From: an uncultured Bacteroidales bacterium
GTDB taxonomy: Bacteria > Bacteroidota > Bacteroidia > Bacteroidales > UBA932
Reading direction: 5' to 3'
Assembly: GCA_944322815.1 (NCBI GenBank)
Contig: CALUQB010000002.1
Location: 93,404 to 157,403 of the forward strand
DNA length: 64,000 nt
Shown here: positions 43,776 to 53,526 of the stretch, piece by piece
How the letters are laid out: each line of letters starts with the position of its first letter
How positions within the stretch are numbered: the stretch's first letter is position 1
Position numbers and translations under genes: made by a program
The notes under the pieces: generated by a model
The model's database searches: none
What the model saw: only the letters and a program-made list of their open reading frames with translations
Told to the model about the DNA's origin: nothing

Positions 43776-45317
43776 ATGGAGATTTTATTTTACATATTGG
43801 CAGCAGTCATCGGAGCGGCGATAGCTCTCGGCACATACATACCGATCCGCAGACTCATTCTCAACGGACAGAAAGAGGATATCATCAGGAAAGCGGAGCT
43901 GGAGGCTGAAAACATAAAGAAAGAGAAGATATTCCAGGCTAAGGAAAAATTCCTGCAGCTGAAATCTGAACATGAGCAGTATGTCAACGAAAAGAACAAA
44001 CAGCTCCAGGAGAACGAGACGAAACTCAGACAGAAGGAAAACAGCCTGAATCAGCAGAATGCGGAACTCGGAAGGAAAAACAAGGAAGCTGATGCCATCA
44101 GGGAGAATCTGAAAAACCAGGTGGAGATAGCTACCAAAAAAGCGGACGAATACGAGAAGCTTCGCCAGGAAGCCATCCACCAGATAGAAAGTATTGCCGG
44201 AATGAGCGCTGCGGAAGCGAAGAACCAGCTGATGGAAAACATGAAGGCAGAGGCCAGGAGTCAGGCGCAGTCCTATATCAACGATGTGATGGATGATGCC
44301 AGGATGAATGCCAGCAAGGAAGCCAAAAGAATAGTGATCAACACCATACAGAGGACAGCCACGGAAACTGCGATAGAAAATGCGGTGACAGTATTCAACA
44401 TAGAAAGCGATGAAATCAAGGGAAGGATCATCGGCCGCGAAGGAAGGAATATCAGAGCGCTGGAAGCTGCCACAGGAGTGGAGATAGTAGTGGATGACAC
44501 GCCTGAGGCCATACTTCTTTCAGCTTTCGACCCTGTCAGGAGAGAAGTGGCCAGACTCGCCCTGCACCAGCTGGTAGTGGACGGACGTATCCACCCTGCC
44601 CGTATCGAAGAAGTGGTGGCCAAGGTGCAGAAACAGCTGGAGGAAGAGATCATGGAAACGGGAAAGAGGACATGCATAGATCTCGGTATCCACGGCATGA
44701 ACATCGAACTGGTGAAGCTCATAGGCCGCATGAAATACAGGTCCTCTTACGGCCAGAATCTTCTGCAGCATTCTCGTGAGGTAGCCAATATCTGCGCCAC
44801 CATGGCATCGGAACTCGGGCTGAACCCTAAGGTAGCCAAGAGGGCCGGTCTCCTGCACGACATAGGAAAAGTCTCTGATGAGGATCCTGAGCTTCCGCAC
44901 GCTATACTCGGCATGAAGCTCGCTGAAAAATACAAGGAAAAACCTGAGGTATGCAATGCCATCGGTGCACACCACGAGGAAATGGAAATGACTTCCATCA
45001 TCTCCCCTCTGGTCATGGTAGGCGATGCCATATCCGGTGCAAGACCTGGCGCAAGACGTGAAGTGATCGAATCATATATCAAGAGGCTGAAGGATATGGA
45101 AGGAATCGCCCAGTCTTACAAGGGAGTAACCAAGAGCTACGCTATCCAGGCAGGACGTGAACTCAGAGTGATAGTGGGAGCCGAGCAGGTCAGCGACCAG
45201 GAGGCCGAATCACTCTCAGGAGAAATAGCCAGGAAAATACAGGAAGAGATGGTATATCCGGGTCAGGTGAAGATCACTGTCATCCGGGAGACCAGATCCG
45301 TAGCGTTCGCCAAATAA
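43776..45317 (+). CDS. rny: Ribonuclease Y
   Basis: RNase Y is a membrane-anchored endonuclease that starts mRNA decay. Layout: N-terminal anchor ([20 protein letters not shown]), a long coiled coil (residues ~25-170), a KH domain ([20 protein letters not shown]) and an HD domain with the metal motif [13 protein letters not shown]. The 513-residue length is standard. It precedes the DsbD-like gene by 33 bases. Confidence 0.97.
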   Translation: MEILFYILAAVIGAAIALGTYIPIRRLILNGQKEDIIRKAELEAENIKKEKIFQAKEKFLQLKSEHEQYVNEKNKQLQENETKLRQKENSLNQQNAELGRKNKEADAIRENLKNQVEIATKKADEYEKLRQEAIHQIESIAGMSAAEAKNQLMENMKAEARSQAQSYINDVMDDARMNASKEAKRIVINTIQRTATETAIENAVTVFNIESDEIKGRIIGREGRNIRALEAATGVEIVVDDTPEAILLSAFDPVRREVARLALHQLVVDGRIHPARIEEVVAKVQKQLEEEIMETGKRTCIDLGIHGMNIELVKLIGRMKYRSSYGQNLLQHSREVANICATMASELGLNPKVAKRAGLLHDIGKVSDEDPELPHAILGMKLAEKYKEKPEVCNAIGAHHEEMEMTSIISPLVMVGDAISGARPGARREVIESYIKRLKDMEGIAQSYKGVTKSYAIQAGRELRVIVGAEQVSDQEAESLSGEIARKIQEEMVYPGQVKITVIRETRSVAFAK

Positions 45318-45350
45318 GACAAAGAGTATTAACGGAAAAACCATATTCAG

Positions 45351-47267
45351 ATGAAAAGTTTGATGAAACTGGCATGTCTGCTTGCAACGACTCTGGTGTC
45401 CGTCACACTATCAGGGCAAGCCATGCTGACGGCTCCGGACAAAACCATAGAATGGACGGTGACACAGGAGAACAATGACGGGAAAACTTCCATAGTCTTC
45501 ACCGGGAAAATAGCAGAAGGCTGGCATACATACGATACTGACAGCGAAATGTATCCGTGCGCAGTTGAATTCTCCGAACTGTCCGGGTGTTCACCTGCCG
45601 GGAGCATGTACGCCATCTCGGAAAGCGTAGACGAAGATGGTGAGGCTGTTTTCTACGACGAGGTCAGATTCGCCATAGACATGAATGTGGAATCCCCTGA
45701 TGCCAAGGCTGTCGGCGAGATCACATGGATGTGCTGCACCGACTACACCTGCGCGGCTCCGGAATTTCTGACATTCGAGATAGCTCTGGACAGCCCTGGC
45801 AGCGCCGGAGCAGCTTCAGGAGGAAATCTCTGGTCCCTCATCATCGAGGCCATACTGTGGGGATTTGCAGCTTTGCTGACCCCTTGCGTATTCCCTATGG
45901 TACCGATGACGGTTTCCTTCTTCCTGAAAGGCTCGTCCACACCGGCGGCAGGACGTTTCAAGGCTGCCATGTACGGCCTGTTCATCATCCTCCTCTATAC
46001 CGTGCCTATCTCCCTGATCATACTGATCACCAGGATAGTCGGAGGAGATGCAGTGACAGCGGACATCTTCAACTGGCTCGCCACGCATTGGATACCTAAC
46101 ATCATTTTCTTCATCGTATTCATGATATTCGCCGCATCATTCTTCGGTGCCTTCGAAATCGTTCTTCCGACTTCGCTCGTAAACAAATCCGACAAGAATG
46201 CAGACAAGGGTGGGCTTATAGGCATCTTCTTCATGGCACTGACACTGGTGCTGGTATCCTTCTCATGTACAGGACCTATCGTAGGTACCGTGCTCATCAA
46301 GTCGACGGAAGGTGAATTCTGGACGCCGATGGTCACCATGCTTGCATTCTCAGTGGCATTCGCCCTGCCTTTCACCATCCTGGCACTCTTCCCTTCCCTG
46401 CTGACCAAGCTCAAGAGCGGAAGCTGGATGAATACCGTGAAAGTGGTCCTCGGATTCATAGAAGTGGCCCTTGGCTTCAAGTTCCTGAGCGTCGCCGACC
46501 AGACTTATCACTGGGGACTGCTCGACCGTGAAGTGTATCTCGCAATATGGATAGTCACCTTCACACTGCTGGGCTTCTATCTGCTCGGCAAGATCAGATT
46601 TGCCCATGATACCCCTAAGGATCATGTTTCAGTGAAGAGGCTTGCTGCAGCCATCGCAGTCTTCTCGTTCGTGGTATACATGATACCGGGTATGTTCGGC
46701 GCTCCTCTGAAAGCTCTGTCAGGCTATCTCCCGCCGATCACTACACAGGACTTCGTTCTGGGCGGCAATGTAGCAAGCGTTGCTGCAGCACCGGCAGAGG
46801 AATCGGAGTCAGGCACCAAATATGACCTGCACCTGCCTCTTGGCCTGACCGGATATTTCGAAATTGAAGAAGGACTGGCGGCAGCCAGGGAAGCAGGCAA
46901 ACCTGTATTCGTGGATATCACGGGACATGGATGCGTCAACTGCAGGGAGATGGAATCACGGGTATGGAGCGATCCGCAGGTCCTGGACATGCTCATGAAT
47001 GATTTCGTCGTAGTGGCTCTCTACACCGATGACAAGATGAAACTGGCTGAAGAGGACTGGATAACGACTGAAAGCGGAGAGGTGCTGAAACAGATGGGAA
47101 GGGCAAATTCCTATATAGTCAGGACACGTTTCGGTGTGAATGCCCAGCCTAACTACGCGCTTCTCTCCCCTGAAGGAGAACTGCTGGTACCTGTGCGCGG
47201 CTATGATCTGAGTATCCCGGGATTTATCGAATTCCTGCAGAGCGGACTCGATGCTTACCATAAATAG
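45351..47267 (+). CDS. DsbD-like thiol:disulfide interchange protein
   Basis: The protein moves reducing power from cytoplasmic thioredoxin to the periplasm. A signal peptide and an N-terminal periplasmic domain (residues ~20-150) precede a DsbD/CcdA membrane core of about eight segments with TPCVFPMVPMTVSFFL and FSCTGPIVGTVL. The C-terminal thioredoxin-like domain has the redox pair C528-VN-C531 in GHGCVNCREMESRVW. The N-terminal CCTDYTC segment may hold the alpha-domain pair. 638 residues is normal. A terminator follows. Confidence 0.93.
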   Translation: MKSLMKLACLLATTLVSVTLSGQAMLTAPDKTIEWTVTQENNDGKTSIVFTGKIAEGWHTYDTDSEMYPCAVEFSELSGCSPAGSMYAISESVDEDGEAVFYDEVRFAIDMNVESPDAKAVGEITWMCCTDYTCAAPEFLTFEIALDSPGSAGAASGGNLWSLIIEAILWGFAALLTPCVFPMVPMTVSFFLKGSSTPAAGRFKAAMYGLFIILLYTVPISLIILITRIVGGDAVTADIFNWLATHWIPNIIFFIVFMIFAASFFGAFEIVLPTSLVNKSDKNADKGGLIGIFFMALTLVLVSFSCTGPIVGTVLIKSTEGEFWTPMVTMLAFSVAFALPFTILALFPSLLTKLKSGSWMNTVKVVLGFIEVALGFKFLSVADQTYHWGLLDREVYLAIWIVTFTLLGFYLLGKIRFAHDTPKDHVSVKRLAAAIAVFSFVVYMIPGMFGAPLKALSGYLPPITTQDFVLGGNVASVAAAPAEESESGTKYDLHLPLGLTGYFEIEEGLAAAREAGKPVFVDITGHGCVNCREMESRVWSDPQVLDMLMNDFVVVALYTDDKMKLAEEDWITTESGEVLKQMGRANSYIVRTRFGVNAQPNYALLSPEGELLVPVRGYDLSIPGFIEFLQSGLDAYHK

Positions 47268-47293
47268 CGGTACCCGGTAAGATTTACGACTGC

Positions 47294-47345
47294 GGGTGAC
47301 TGAAAGGCGGGATTTCCGGAAATAACCCTTTTAGTCACCCTTTTT
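47294..47345 (+). terminator. Terminator of the rny-dsbD unit
   Basis: GGGTGACTGAAAGG pairs with CCTTTTAGTCACCC with one mismatch, then five T at 47341-47345. It lies 27 bases after the DsbD-like stop. Confidence 0.75.
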
Positions 47346-47390
47346 CATTTCGTGACGATTGTGCAGGAACGGGCATAAATACTGGAAAAC

Positions 47391-48152
47391 ATGACTGAGA
47401 TGAAACTTACATACATATACCATAGCGGATTTACCGTAGAGACCGAAGATTGCTTTCTGGTATTTGACTGGTGGAAGGATCCTGCCGGAGTAATGGATAA
47501 CGTACTGGCATCCGAGAAGCCGGTATATGTTTTCTCCAGTCATTTTCATGAAGATCATTTCGACAGAAAGATATTGTCCTGGAAAGGACAGAAACAGAAT
47601 ATCCGGTATATATTGTCGAAAGACATACTGAAGCACTACAGGGCCGGAAGAGAACAGGCTGATGTCTGGCTGGCGAAGGGCGGCCGATGGGAAGACGGGA
47701 CGGTGAGCGTAACGGCGGCCGGGAGCAATGACAGCGGGGTGTCATGGATAGTGGAGACTTGCGGCAGAAGAATCTTCCACGCAGGAGATCTCAACAACTG
47801 GTATTCACGTTTCCTCACCGATGACTTCACCGGAGGTCTGGTGTATAGCAAGGAAACAGGGAAAGAGGTGGATCCGCTGCGCGAGGAAAAGATGTTCCTC
47901 GGCGAATTGAAGGACATAGGCAAGATCGCAGACAGCTTCGATGTGGTGTTTTTCCCCGTAGACAGCAGAACAGGAAACGGATATACCAGAGGAGCACGCC
48001 AGTTCATCGGGCGATTCCATGTCGGGCTGTTTGTTCCCATGCACTTCACTGCCGGCGGATACGAATCTGCCTGGCGCATGAAAAAATTCACTGACGCCAG
48101 GCAGATCGGATTCTGGAGTATCAACCACGAAGGCGAATCCATGTATGTCTGA
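47391..48152 (+). CDS. MBL-fold metal-dependent hydrolase
   Basis: A 253-residue metallo-beta-lactamase-fold protein of the UlaG-like type. Metal ligands: SSHFHEDHFD (HxHxDH) near residue 50, the later His in RIFHAGDLNNWYSR, and His in VPMHFTAGGYE. Substrate unknown; the family covers lactonases, phosphodiesterases and nucleases. It stands between the dsbD terminator and the convergent GH3 gene. Confidence 0.85.
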   Translation: MTEMKLTYIYHSGFTVETEDCFLVFDWWKDPAGVMDNVLASEKPVYVFSSHFHEDHFDRKILSWKGQKQNIRYILSKDILKHYRAGREQADVWLAKGGRWEDGTVSVTAAGSNDSGVSWIVETCGRRIFHAGDLNNWYSRFLTDDFTGGLVYSKETGKEVDPLREEKMFLGELKDIGKIADSFDVVFFPVDSRTGNGYTRGARQFIGRFHVGLFVPMHFTAGGYESAWRMKKFTDARQIGFWSINHEGESMYV

Positions 48153-48174
48153 ATTTCATTCTACAGGGCTAAGG

Positions 48175-50397
48175 TTATTTCAGCCTGAATGAGACTTTCC
48201 CTCGGATGTCATCGGATGCAGCTCCAATGTAGATATCGAAGACTCCAGGCTCGGCCACCCATTCATGCTTTTCAGGATCGAAGAACGAAAGATCGTCCCT
48301 GTCCACAGTGAAGTCCACTACACGGCTCTCTCCGGGAGCAAGACTGATCTTCGAAAATCCTTTAAGTTCTTTCAACGGGCGTGGAAGCGATGACTTGCGG
48401 TCACCCACATAGAGCTGCACGACCTCCTGGCCTTCGCGCTCACCTACATTCGACACTTCCACGCTTACTGTCACCGTACCGTCCTGATTCATCTCTTCAC
48501 TGTCCAGAACAGGCTTTCCATACTCGAACTCAGTATAACTCAGTCCATGGCCGAAAGCGAACAGAGGCTTTGTTTTCTTCTGCAGATCGGCCCACCTGTA
48601 GCCGACATATATTCCGTCATTGTACCGGATATCCACAGTATCCTGCCGGGAAACGCCTGTATACTCTCCGAGACTATGCGCAGGAACATCTTCGAGTTTC
48701 GCAGGGAAAGTAAACGGAAGCTTGCCTGACGGATTCACATCTCCCGAGAGGACATCGGCTATGGCATGTCCGGCTTCAGAACCGATATACCAGCCTTGAA
48801 GGATGGAAGGAACCTCCCCAGCCCACGGCATAGCCACGGCATTTCCGGAGATATTCACAACGATCAGACGGTCAGTGGCTGCCGCCAATGCTTCAATCAC
48901 AGCATCCTGCCCGTAAGGAAGGCCAAGTCCGGCGCGGTCCGTATTCTCGCAATCCTGATGGTTGCTCTTGTTCAGGCCTCCGACAAATATCACGTAATCG
49001 GCATCTTCAGCCGCTGCCACAGCATCGGCAATGAGTTCTTCCGCAGTCCTGCTTTCCTTCAGGTTCTGACCGGTAGTGACACCGTTATACTCCCCCGTCA
49101 CATCTCCGACATATCCTCTTTCGTAGACCACTTCAGCCACGTCTCCGAACCGCTCGGCAATACCTTCCAGCGGGGAAATCTCTCTCTGTACCTTCAATGA
49201 GGAACTTCCTCCTCCCACGGTCATCATCTTGATCGCATTCTCCCCTACTACGAGGATCTTCATTCCTGCCTCGACTTTCATTGGAAGCAGATCTTCTTCA
49301 TTCTTGAGGAGCACGATTCCTTCTCCTCCGATTTTCCTTGCCGCTTCATAATGCGCATCGGAACACAGACTGCCCAAAGGGCGGGTCCTGTCCATAACCG
49401 TACGGTATGCAAGCCTGAGTATCCGGCGAACCTTGGCGTCAAGTTCCTCCGTTCCGATCTCTCCGTTACGGATTTTTTCAAGGTACGGATATGCGAGATA
49501 GTAGTTGTCGTACGCATTCTTCGTACCGGCCTTCAGCCCGTCGGTCCATGAACCGAATTCCAGATCCAGACCGTTCCGTATGGCCTGGTCCGTATCATGA
49601 GTTCCGCCCCAGTCCGAAATGACGACACCGTCATAACCCCATTCACCGCGCAGGATATCCTCCAGCAGGTATTCATTGTGACAGCAATGCTGGTCACGGT
49701 AAAGATTGTAAGAACCCATGATGGCCCACGTCCCTCCTTCCTGGACTGCAGCCTTGAAAGCCGGCAGATAGATTTCATACAATGCCCTGTCATCCACGAT
49801 GACATTCGTGGTATGACGGTTCACTTCATGGTTGTTAAGGGCATAATGCTTAACGCATGTAGCCACTCCGTTCGACTGCACGCCCTGCACATAAGGAACG
49901 ACCATCCTCGCAGCCAGGTACGGGTCTTCTCCCATATACTCGAAATTTCGTCCGTTAAGTGGAGTTCGGTATATGTTCACGCCAGGACCGAGCAGCACAC
50001 TCTTGTTCCTGTAACGTGCTTCTTCCCCTATGCTCTTTCCGTAAAGGGCTGACATCTCCTCATTCCATGTCGCAGCCAGACAGGTCAGTGCCGGAAAGGC
50101 GACGCAGGAATCATTCGTCCATCCTGCCTGGTCCCATTCATCCCACAGCACTTCCGGACGTATGCCGTGCGGTCCGTCGGTAGTCCAGATTTCAGGTATT
50201 CCCAGCCGCGGCACTCCTGCGGAACTGAATTTCGACTGCGCATGCAGCATGTCGATTTTTTCCTCCAGGGTCATTCGTCCCAAAGCATCCTCAATCCTCT
50301 CTTCTACGGGTTTGGTCTCGTCAAGATAAACCGGAATCTGCGCCGACAAAGGGGCAGATGCCGCGACAAGCCCGGCAATGACATTCAAAATCTTCAT
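48175..50397 (-). CDS. bglX: Secreted GH3 beta-glucosidase
   Basis: A 740-residue family 3 glycoside hydrolase with a signal peptide (ILNVIAGLVAASAPLSAQ), so periplasmic or secreted. The nucleophile Asp is in DGVVISDWGGTHD. The N-terminal TIM barrel shows TTDGPHGIRPE and ATCVKHYALNNHEVNR, and the second domain VILLKNEEDLLP-like GIVLLKNEEDLLPM. A fibronectin type III-like domain closes it (VVDFTVDRDDLSFFDPEKHE). It probably releases glucose from short beta-glucans or plant glycosides. It is a solo gene without susC/susD neighbours. Confidence 0.93.
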   Translation of the reverse strand: MKILNVIAGLVAASAPLSAQIPVYLDETKPVEERIEDALGRMTLEEKIDMLHAQSKFSSAGVPRLGIPEIWTTDGPHGIRPEVLWDEWDQAGWTNDSCVAFPALTCLAATWNEEMSALYGKSIGEEARYRNKSVLLGPGVNIYRTPLNGRNFEYMGEDPYLAARMVVPYVQGVQSNGVATCVKHYALNNHEVNRHTTNVIVDDRALYEIYLPAFKAAVQEGGTWAIMGSYNLYRDQHCCHNEYLLEDILRGEWGYDGVVISDWGGTHDTDQAIRNGLDLEFGSWTDGLKAGTKNAYDNYYLAYPYLEKIRNGEIGTEELDAKVRRILRLAYRTVMDRTRPLGSLCSDAHYEAARKIGGEGIVLLKNEEDLLPMKVEAGMKILVVGENAIKMMTVGGGSSSLKVQREISPLEGIAERFGDVAEVVYERGYVGDVTGEYNGVTTGQNLKESRTAEELIADAVAAAEDADYVIFVGGLNKSNHQDCENTDRAGLGLPYGQDAVIEALAAATDRLIVVNISGNAVAMPWAGEVPSILQGWYIGSEAGHAIADVLSGDVNPSGKLPFTFPAKLEDVPAHSLGEYTGVSRQDTVDIRYNDGIYVGYRWADLQKKTKPLFAFGHGLSYTEFEYGKPVLDSEEMNQDGTVTVSVEVSNVGEREGQEVVQLYVGDRKSSLPRPLKELKGFSKISLAPGESRVVDFTVDRDDLSFFDPEKHEWVAEPGVFDIYIGAASDDIRGKVSFRLK

Positions 50398-50456
50398 TTC
50401 AAAACTGTTAAATTAAATACAACATCTGTTACAGGAAACAATATTCTTCCTGCCTC

Positions 50457-50464
50457 CAAAATTA
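50457..50464 (-). promoter_or_regulatory. -7 box of the GH3 gene
   Basis: TAATTTTG on the minus strand, 60 bases before the start codon; no clear -33 box. Confidence 0.42.
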
Positions 50465-50522
50465 AGAAAAGTTCAGTAAAATCACGACAGAATTTGTCAT
50501 GCTCGCGTTTTTTACATACTTT

Positions 50523-50530
50523 TAAGTTTG
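50523..50530 (+). promoter_or_regulatory. -7 box of the PH-like / Smr unit
   Basis: TAAGTTTG matches TAnnTTTG. The expected transcript start falls at about 50536, so the first ATG (50540) would be nearly leaderless. Confidence 0.45.
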
Positions 50531-50539
50531 GAAAATTTC

Positions 50540-50971
50540 ATGTTTACAGGCAACAGTATGAATTGGGAAATCTTAACAGGACTGACTTTGTTTTTTGCAG
50601 GTACGGCACTCATTATATATGGAATGTCCCGTCCGAACAGGATCGAACTGGCTGGAGACAGCCTGGTCATCAGAGGGAGTTATGGACAGACCGTCAGCAT
50701 TGACGAGATACAGTCATGCGAAATGCTGGAAAAGATGCCTGAAATCACCCTCAGAACGAACGGCATAGGACTGCCGAATGTCAGGATCGGACATTTCCGT
50801 GTGTCCGGCATAGGCAAATGCAGACTTTACATAAATCTCAAATATCCCCCGTTCGTGCATGTCACCACCGTTTCGGGAAAACATATTTTCTTCAACACGA
50901 AAGATCCAGAGGTGACAGCCGGACTGTTTGAGGCGATATCGGATTCCATAAAACCGGCCCAACATGAGTAA
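50540..50971 (+). CDS. Small membrane protein with a PH-like domain
   Basis: About 143 residues: one or two N-terminal membrane segments (ILTGLTLFFAGTALIIYGM), then a beta-rich domain (RIELAGDSLVIRGSYGQTVS through HIFFNTKDPEVTAGLFEAI) of the bacterial pleckstrin-homology type. An alternative start at MNWEILTG (50558) is equally likely. It overlaps the Smr gene by 8 bases. Function unknown. Confidence 0.68.
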   Translation: MFTGNSMNWEILTGLTLFFAGTALIIYGMSRPNRIELAGDSLVIRGSYGQTVSIDEIQSCEMLEKMPEITLRTNGIGLPNVRIGHFRVSGIGKCRLYINLKYPPFVHVTTVSGKHIFFNTKDPEVTAGLFEAISDSIKPAQHE

Positions 50972-51626
50972 GGGAAAGACTTTCAGCGATTTCAGCGCAT
51001 TGAAATCGATATTGGCCGGATTGCCCGCCGAAAGGCGGAAAGACATTGGCCGGAGGCCTGAAAAGAAATCCGGACAGGACGGCTGCATGCAAAGGAAACG
51101 GGATGACAAGGTTCAGGGGCCGGATGTCGGAACGAAGGTTGTACTGATGGATTCCGACCTGAAAGGCAGGGTCATCGGGACAGGCAGGACGGTGAAAATC
51201 GAGCTTGAAGACGGGCTGGTGATAGAGACTTGTCATGACGGATTTGCCATAGCAGATCCTGTGGAAGAGGAACTTCTCCGCTCTGCAGGCACAGGTCCGG
51301 CGGGAAAAGACATGGATAGAATCTCAGGGCATGCTACATCGAACATCAGGAAAACAGGGCCGAATACCATGGAAGTCGATCTGCACATGGAAACATTGCC
51401 CGGAGGAAGGACAGTTCCCGAAGGGCACCGGCTGGAATATCAGATAGAATATTTCCGGAAGGTGCTGAGAGCCAATCTGCGGCACCGGGGTATGAAGATT
51501 TCGTTCATTCATGGTGTCGGCGACGGCATACTCCGCAGTCTGCTTTGCAAGGAGCTGGATGAGATCTTCGCGTTGAAATGCACTTATTCGTCCTCTCCTG
51601 CAGTCACTGTCGTCACCGTCCGGTGA
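50964..51626 (+). CDS. Short Smr-domain protein (DUF2027-like)
   Basis: 220 residues. Middle: GTKVVLMDSDLKGRVIG, an SH3-like strand region seen in DUF2027 proteins. The C-terminal Smr domain has the DLH motif (MEVDLHMETLPGG) and FIHGVGDGILRSLLCKEL, the putative nuclease or RNA-binding motif. Relatives in Bacteroidetes are usually around 350 residues with an additional middle domain, so this is a short version. The N-terminal 45 residues are basic and probably disordered. It overlaps the PH-like gene. Confidence 0.8.
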   Translation: MSKGKTFSDFSALKSILAGLPAERRKDIGRRPEKKSGQDGCMQRKRDDKVQGPDVGTKVVLMDSDLKGRVIGTGRTVKIELEDGLVIETCHDGFAIADPVEEELLRSAGTGPAGKDMDRISGHATSNIRKTGPNTMEVDLHMETLPGGRTVPEGHRLEYQIEYFRKVLRANLRHRGMKISFIHGVGDGILRSLLCKELDEIFALKCTYSSSPAVTVVTVR

Positions 51627-51672
51627 ACTGGCTTTAATTCTGCAAGGCCGGCTGCCGCAACGGTATGGACAG

Positions 51673-52716
51673 TTACCTTACAGGAGGAGTGACAGCGACT
51701 TTTATCACCCCGTCTTTCCTGTTTTCGAACAAGTCATAGGCTTCCGCAATCCTGTCCAGCGGGTATGTATGGGTAATGAGAGGACGTGTGTCTATCCTGC
51801 CCTCCGCTATCAGACGCAGGATTTCGTCACAGTCACATCCGTCCACTCCCCCGGTCTTGAATGTCAGATTCTTTCCGTACATTTCAGGCAAAGGGAGTAT
51901 CTGAGGGGTGTCATACATGGCCACTATCGTGACTATGGCGTTCGGACGGGCGCATTCCCATGCCATCCTGAATGTCTCCGACGTGCCTGCAACCTCGATC
52001 ACCACGTCAGCCCCGCCGTGCCGGCTATGTTCCATGACAGTTTCCCGGCAATTTTCAGGACCGGTCACTATCACTTCGGGATAATGCTTGCGGACAAAAT
52101 CCTGACGCTGCCCGTCCTTTTCGCAGATGATGATACGTTCCGGATGTTTGAGCATGGCACATAAAAGCGTGCATACACCGGTCGGTCCTGCTCCGATGAT
52201 GAGGACGGTGTCTTCTTCCCTGATTTCCGAGATCCTGGCAGCCCAGAAGCCTGTGGCAAGTATGTCTCCCGTGAACAAGGCCTGTTCATCGCTCACTCCG
52301 TCGGGAATCAGGGCCAATCCCTGGTCCGCATACGGGACGCGGACATATTCCGCCTGCCCTCCGTCAATACGGCAGCCAAGTGCCCAGCCACCGTCCGGAT
52401 CCGAACAGTTGTTCACATATCCGTGTCTGCAGAAAAAGCATTCTCCGCAGAATGTCTCGACATTGACAGCGACCCTGTCACCGGGCCTGAATCTGCTGAC
52501 GGCAGTCCCTGTCTGTTCCACGACTCCGACCATTTCATGACCGACAGTTATTCCGGGAACAGCTCGCGGCACGCTGCCGTGCTTTATATGGATGTCGCTT
52601 GTACAAATGCTTCCGAGGGTAATTCGTACTATGGCGTCCTTTGAATCGCGCAGTTGGGGTCTGTCCTTTTCCAGAAGTCCGAACTCGCCTTTTCCGATGT
52701 AAGTATATGCCAGCAT
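51673..52716 (-). CDS. Zinc-dependent alcohol dehydrogenase family protein
   Basis: A 347-residue medium-chain dehydrogenase. The catalytic zinc site shows in SICTSDIHIKHG and GHEMVGVVEQTG, and the structural zinc Cys set in ETFCGECFFCRHGYVNNC. The NAD(P)-binding Rossmann loop is VLIIGAGPTGVCTLL. It resembles threonine/sorbitol-type dehydrogenases; the substrate is not evident. It stands alone on the minus strand, converging with the Smr gene. Confidence 0.9.
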   Translation of the reverse strand: MLAYTYIGKGEFGLLEKDRPQLRDSKDAIVRITLGSICTSDIHIKHGSVPRAVPGITVGHEMVGVVEQTGTAVSRFRPGDRVAVNVETFCGECFFCRHGYVNNCSDPDGGWALGCRIDGGQAEYVRVPYADQGLALIPDGVSDEQALFTGDILATGFWAARISEIREEDTVLIIGAGPTGVCTLLCAMLKHPERIIICEKDGQRQDFVRKHYPEVIVTGPENCRETVMEHSRHGGADVVIEVAGTSETFRMAWECARPNAIVTIVAMYDTPQILPLPEMYGKNLTFKTGGVDGCDCDEILRLIAEGRIDTRPLITHTYPLDRIAEAYDLFENRKDGVIKVAVTPPVR

Positions 52717-52730
52717 GATATCAGAATTTA

Positions 52731-53312
52731 TCAGAAATTCAAGGACAGGCCTATGCCATTCCCGGTCATACCAAAGGATAGCTGCAGGCAGCCGGACTGC
52801 TCATTGAAGGCTGCCGTCATTCTGTCCAGTTTTTTCTTGTAAATACAATAAACGGTGGTACCGGCTGCCATGCATAGCAGGCCGCCGCCGATCAAATATA
52901 CTCCGGCCATGGCCACCTGTCCGAACCGGCTGCCGTATTCAATATTGACCGTCTGGCCGGATGCCGCCGCTAAAGGCAGGACAATGATGGTTCCGATGCC
53001 TACGGCAATTCCTTCCACCATAAGACCGACTGCGCCTACGCCGAGAGTCACAAGTCCTGCACCTGTCAGGGCCCCGAATCCGATAAGCAGGCCTTTGCCG
53101 GCGTTGAATCCGCATGATGCTTTCCGCCAGTCATCATATGTCACTCCGTCCAGTCCGTCAAACAGTGTCTGCATCTGCCCCTGGGTCAGCGCCGTTCCTC
53201 CGGAATATAATGACACTCCCCTTCTGTAAACCTGGGCATATTGTGCAGAGGCCTCCGCGATGCCGACAAAGAGTCCGGCAAGTACAAGCAAAGCCGTAAG
53301 CCATTTTTTCAT
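52731..53312 (-). CDS. Conserved-type hypothetical membrane protein with signal peptide
   Basis: 193 residues: signal peptide (MKKWLTALLVLAGLFVGIAE), a short exported part with YSGGTALTQGQMQTLF, then two Gly/Ala/Val-rich membrane segments (GLLIGFGALTGAGLVTLGVG; VAMAGVYLIGGGLLCMAAG) and a polar C-terminus. No enzyme motif. Layouts like this (exported segment plus two Gly-rich membrane spans) are common among unnamed Bacteroidales envelope proteins. It begins 4 bases after the YgbA-like gene and ends 14 bases from the dehydrogenase start. Confidence 0.65.
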   Translation of the reverse strand: MKKWLTALLVLAGLFVGIAEASAQYAQVYRRGVSLYSGGTALTQGQMQTLFDGLDGVTYDDWRKASCGFNAGKGLLIGFGALTGAGLVTLGVGAVGLMVEGIAVGIGTIIVLPLAAASGQTVNIEYGSRFGQVAMAGVYLIGGGLLCMAAGTTVYCIYKKKLDRMTAAFNEQSGCLQLSFGMTGNGIGLSLNF

Positions 53313-53316
53313 ATCG

Positions 53317-53526
53317 TTACTTTTCGTTACTATTCACAGTTCGTTCCCTGGATTCCCTCCAGAGATGCCGTATGGCAGTCAGCGGATGATAATACAGCAT
53401 ACGCGGGCCTGACCAGCGCATACGGCAAAGTTCATGGTTGTGTTCCTTGTGCTGACAATACATGCGTATCATCAGTTCAACTACGGATTTTTCGCTTTCC
53501 ACTCTTTTTTCATTCGTGCCGCTCAT
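53317..53526 (-). CDS. Shortened YgbA-like (nitrous-oxide-stimulated promoter family) protein
   Basis: 69 residues starting MSGTNEKRVESEKSVVELM. The start (EKSVVELMIRMYCQHKEH) and end (RWSGPRMLYYHPLTAIRHLW) match the two ends of the YgbA family (PF11756). The cysteine-rich middle (about 40 residues with several CxxC-type Cys in full-length relatives) is missing: ELC joins directly to RMRWSGPRM in frame. Thus either an in-frame deletion or a minimal variant. It is followed 4 bases later by a membrane-protein gene. Functionality doubtful. Confidence 0.62.
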   Translation of the reverse strand: MSGTNEKRVESEKSVVELMIRMYCQHKEHNHELCRMRWSGPRMLYYHPLTAIRHLWRESRERTVNSNEK

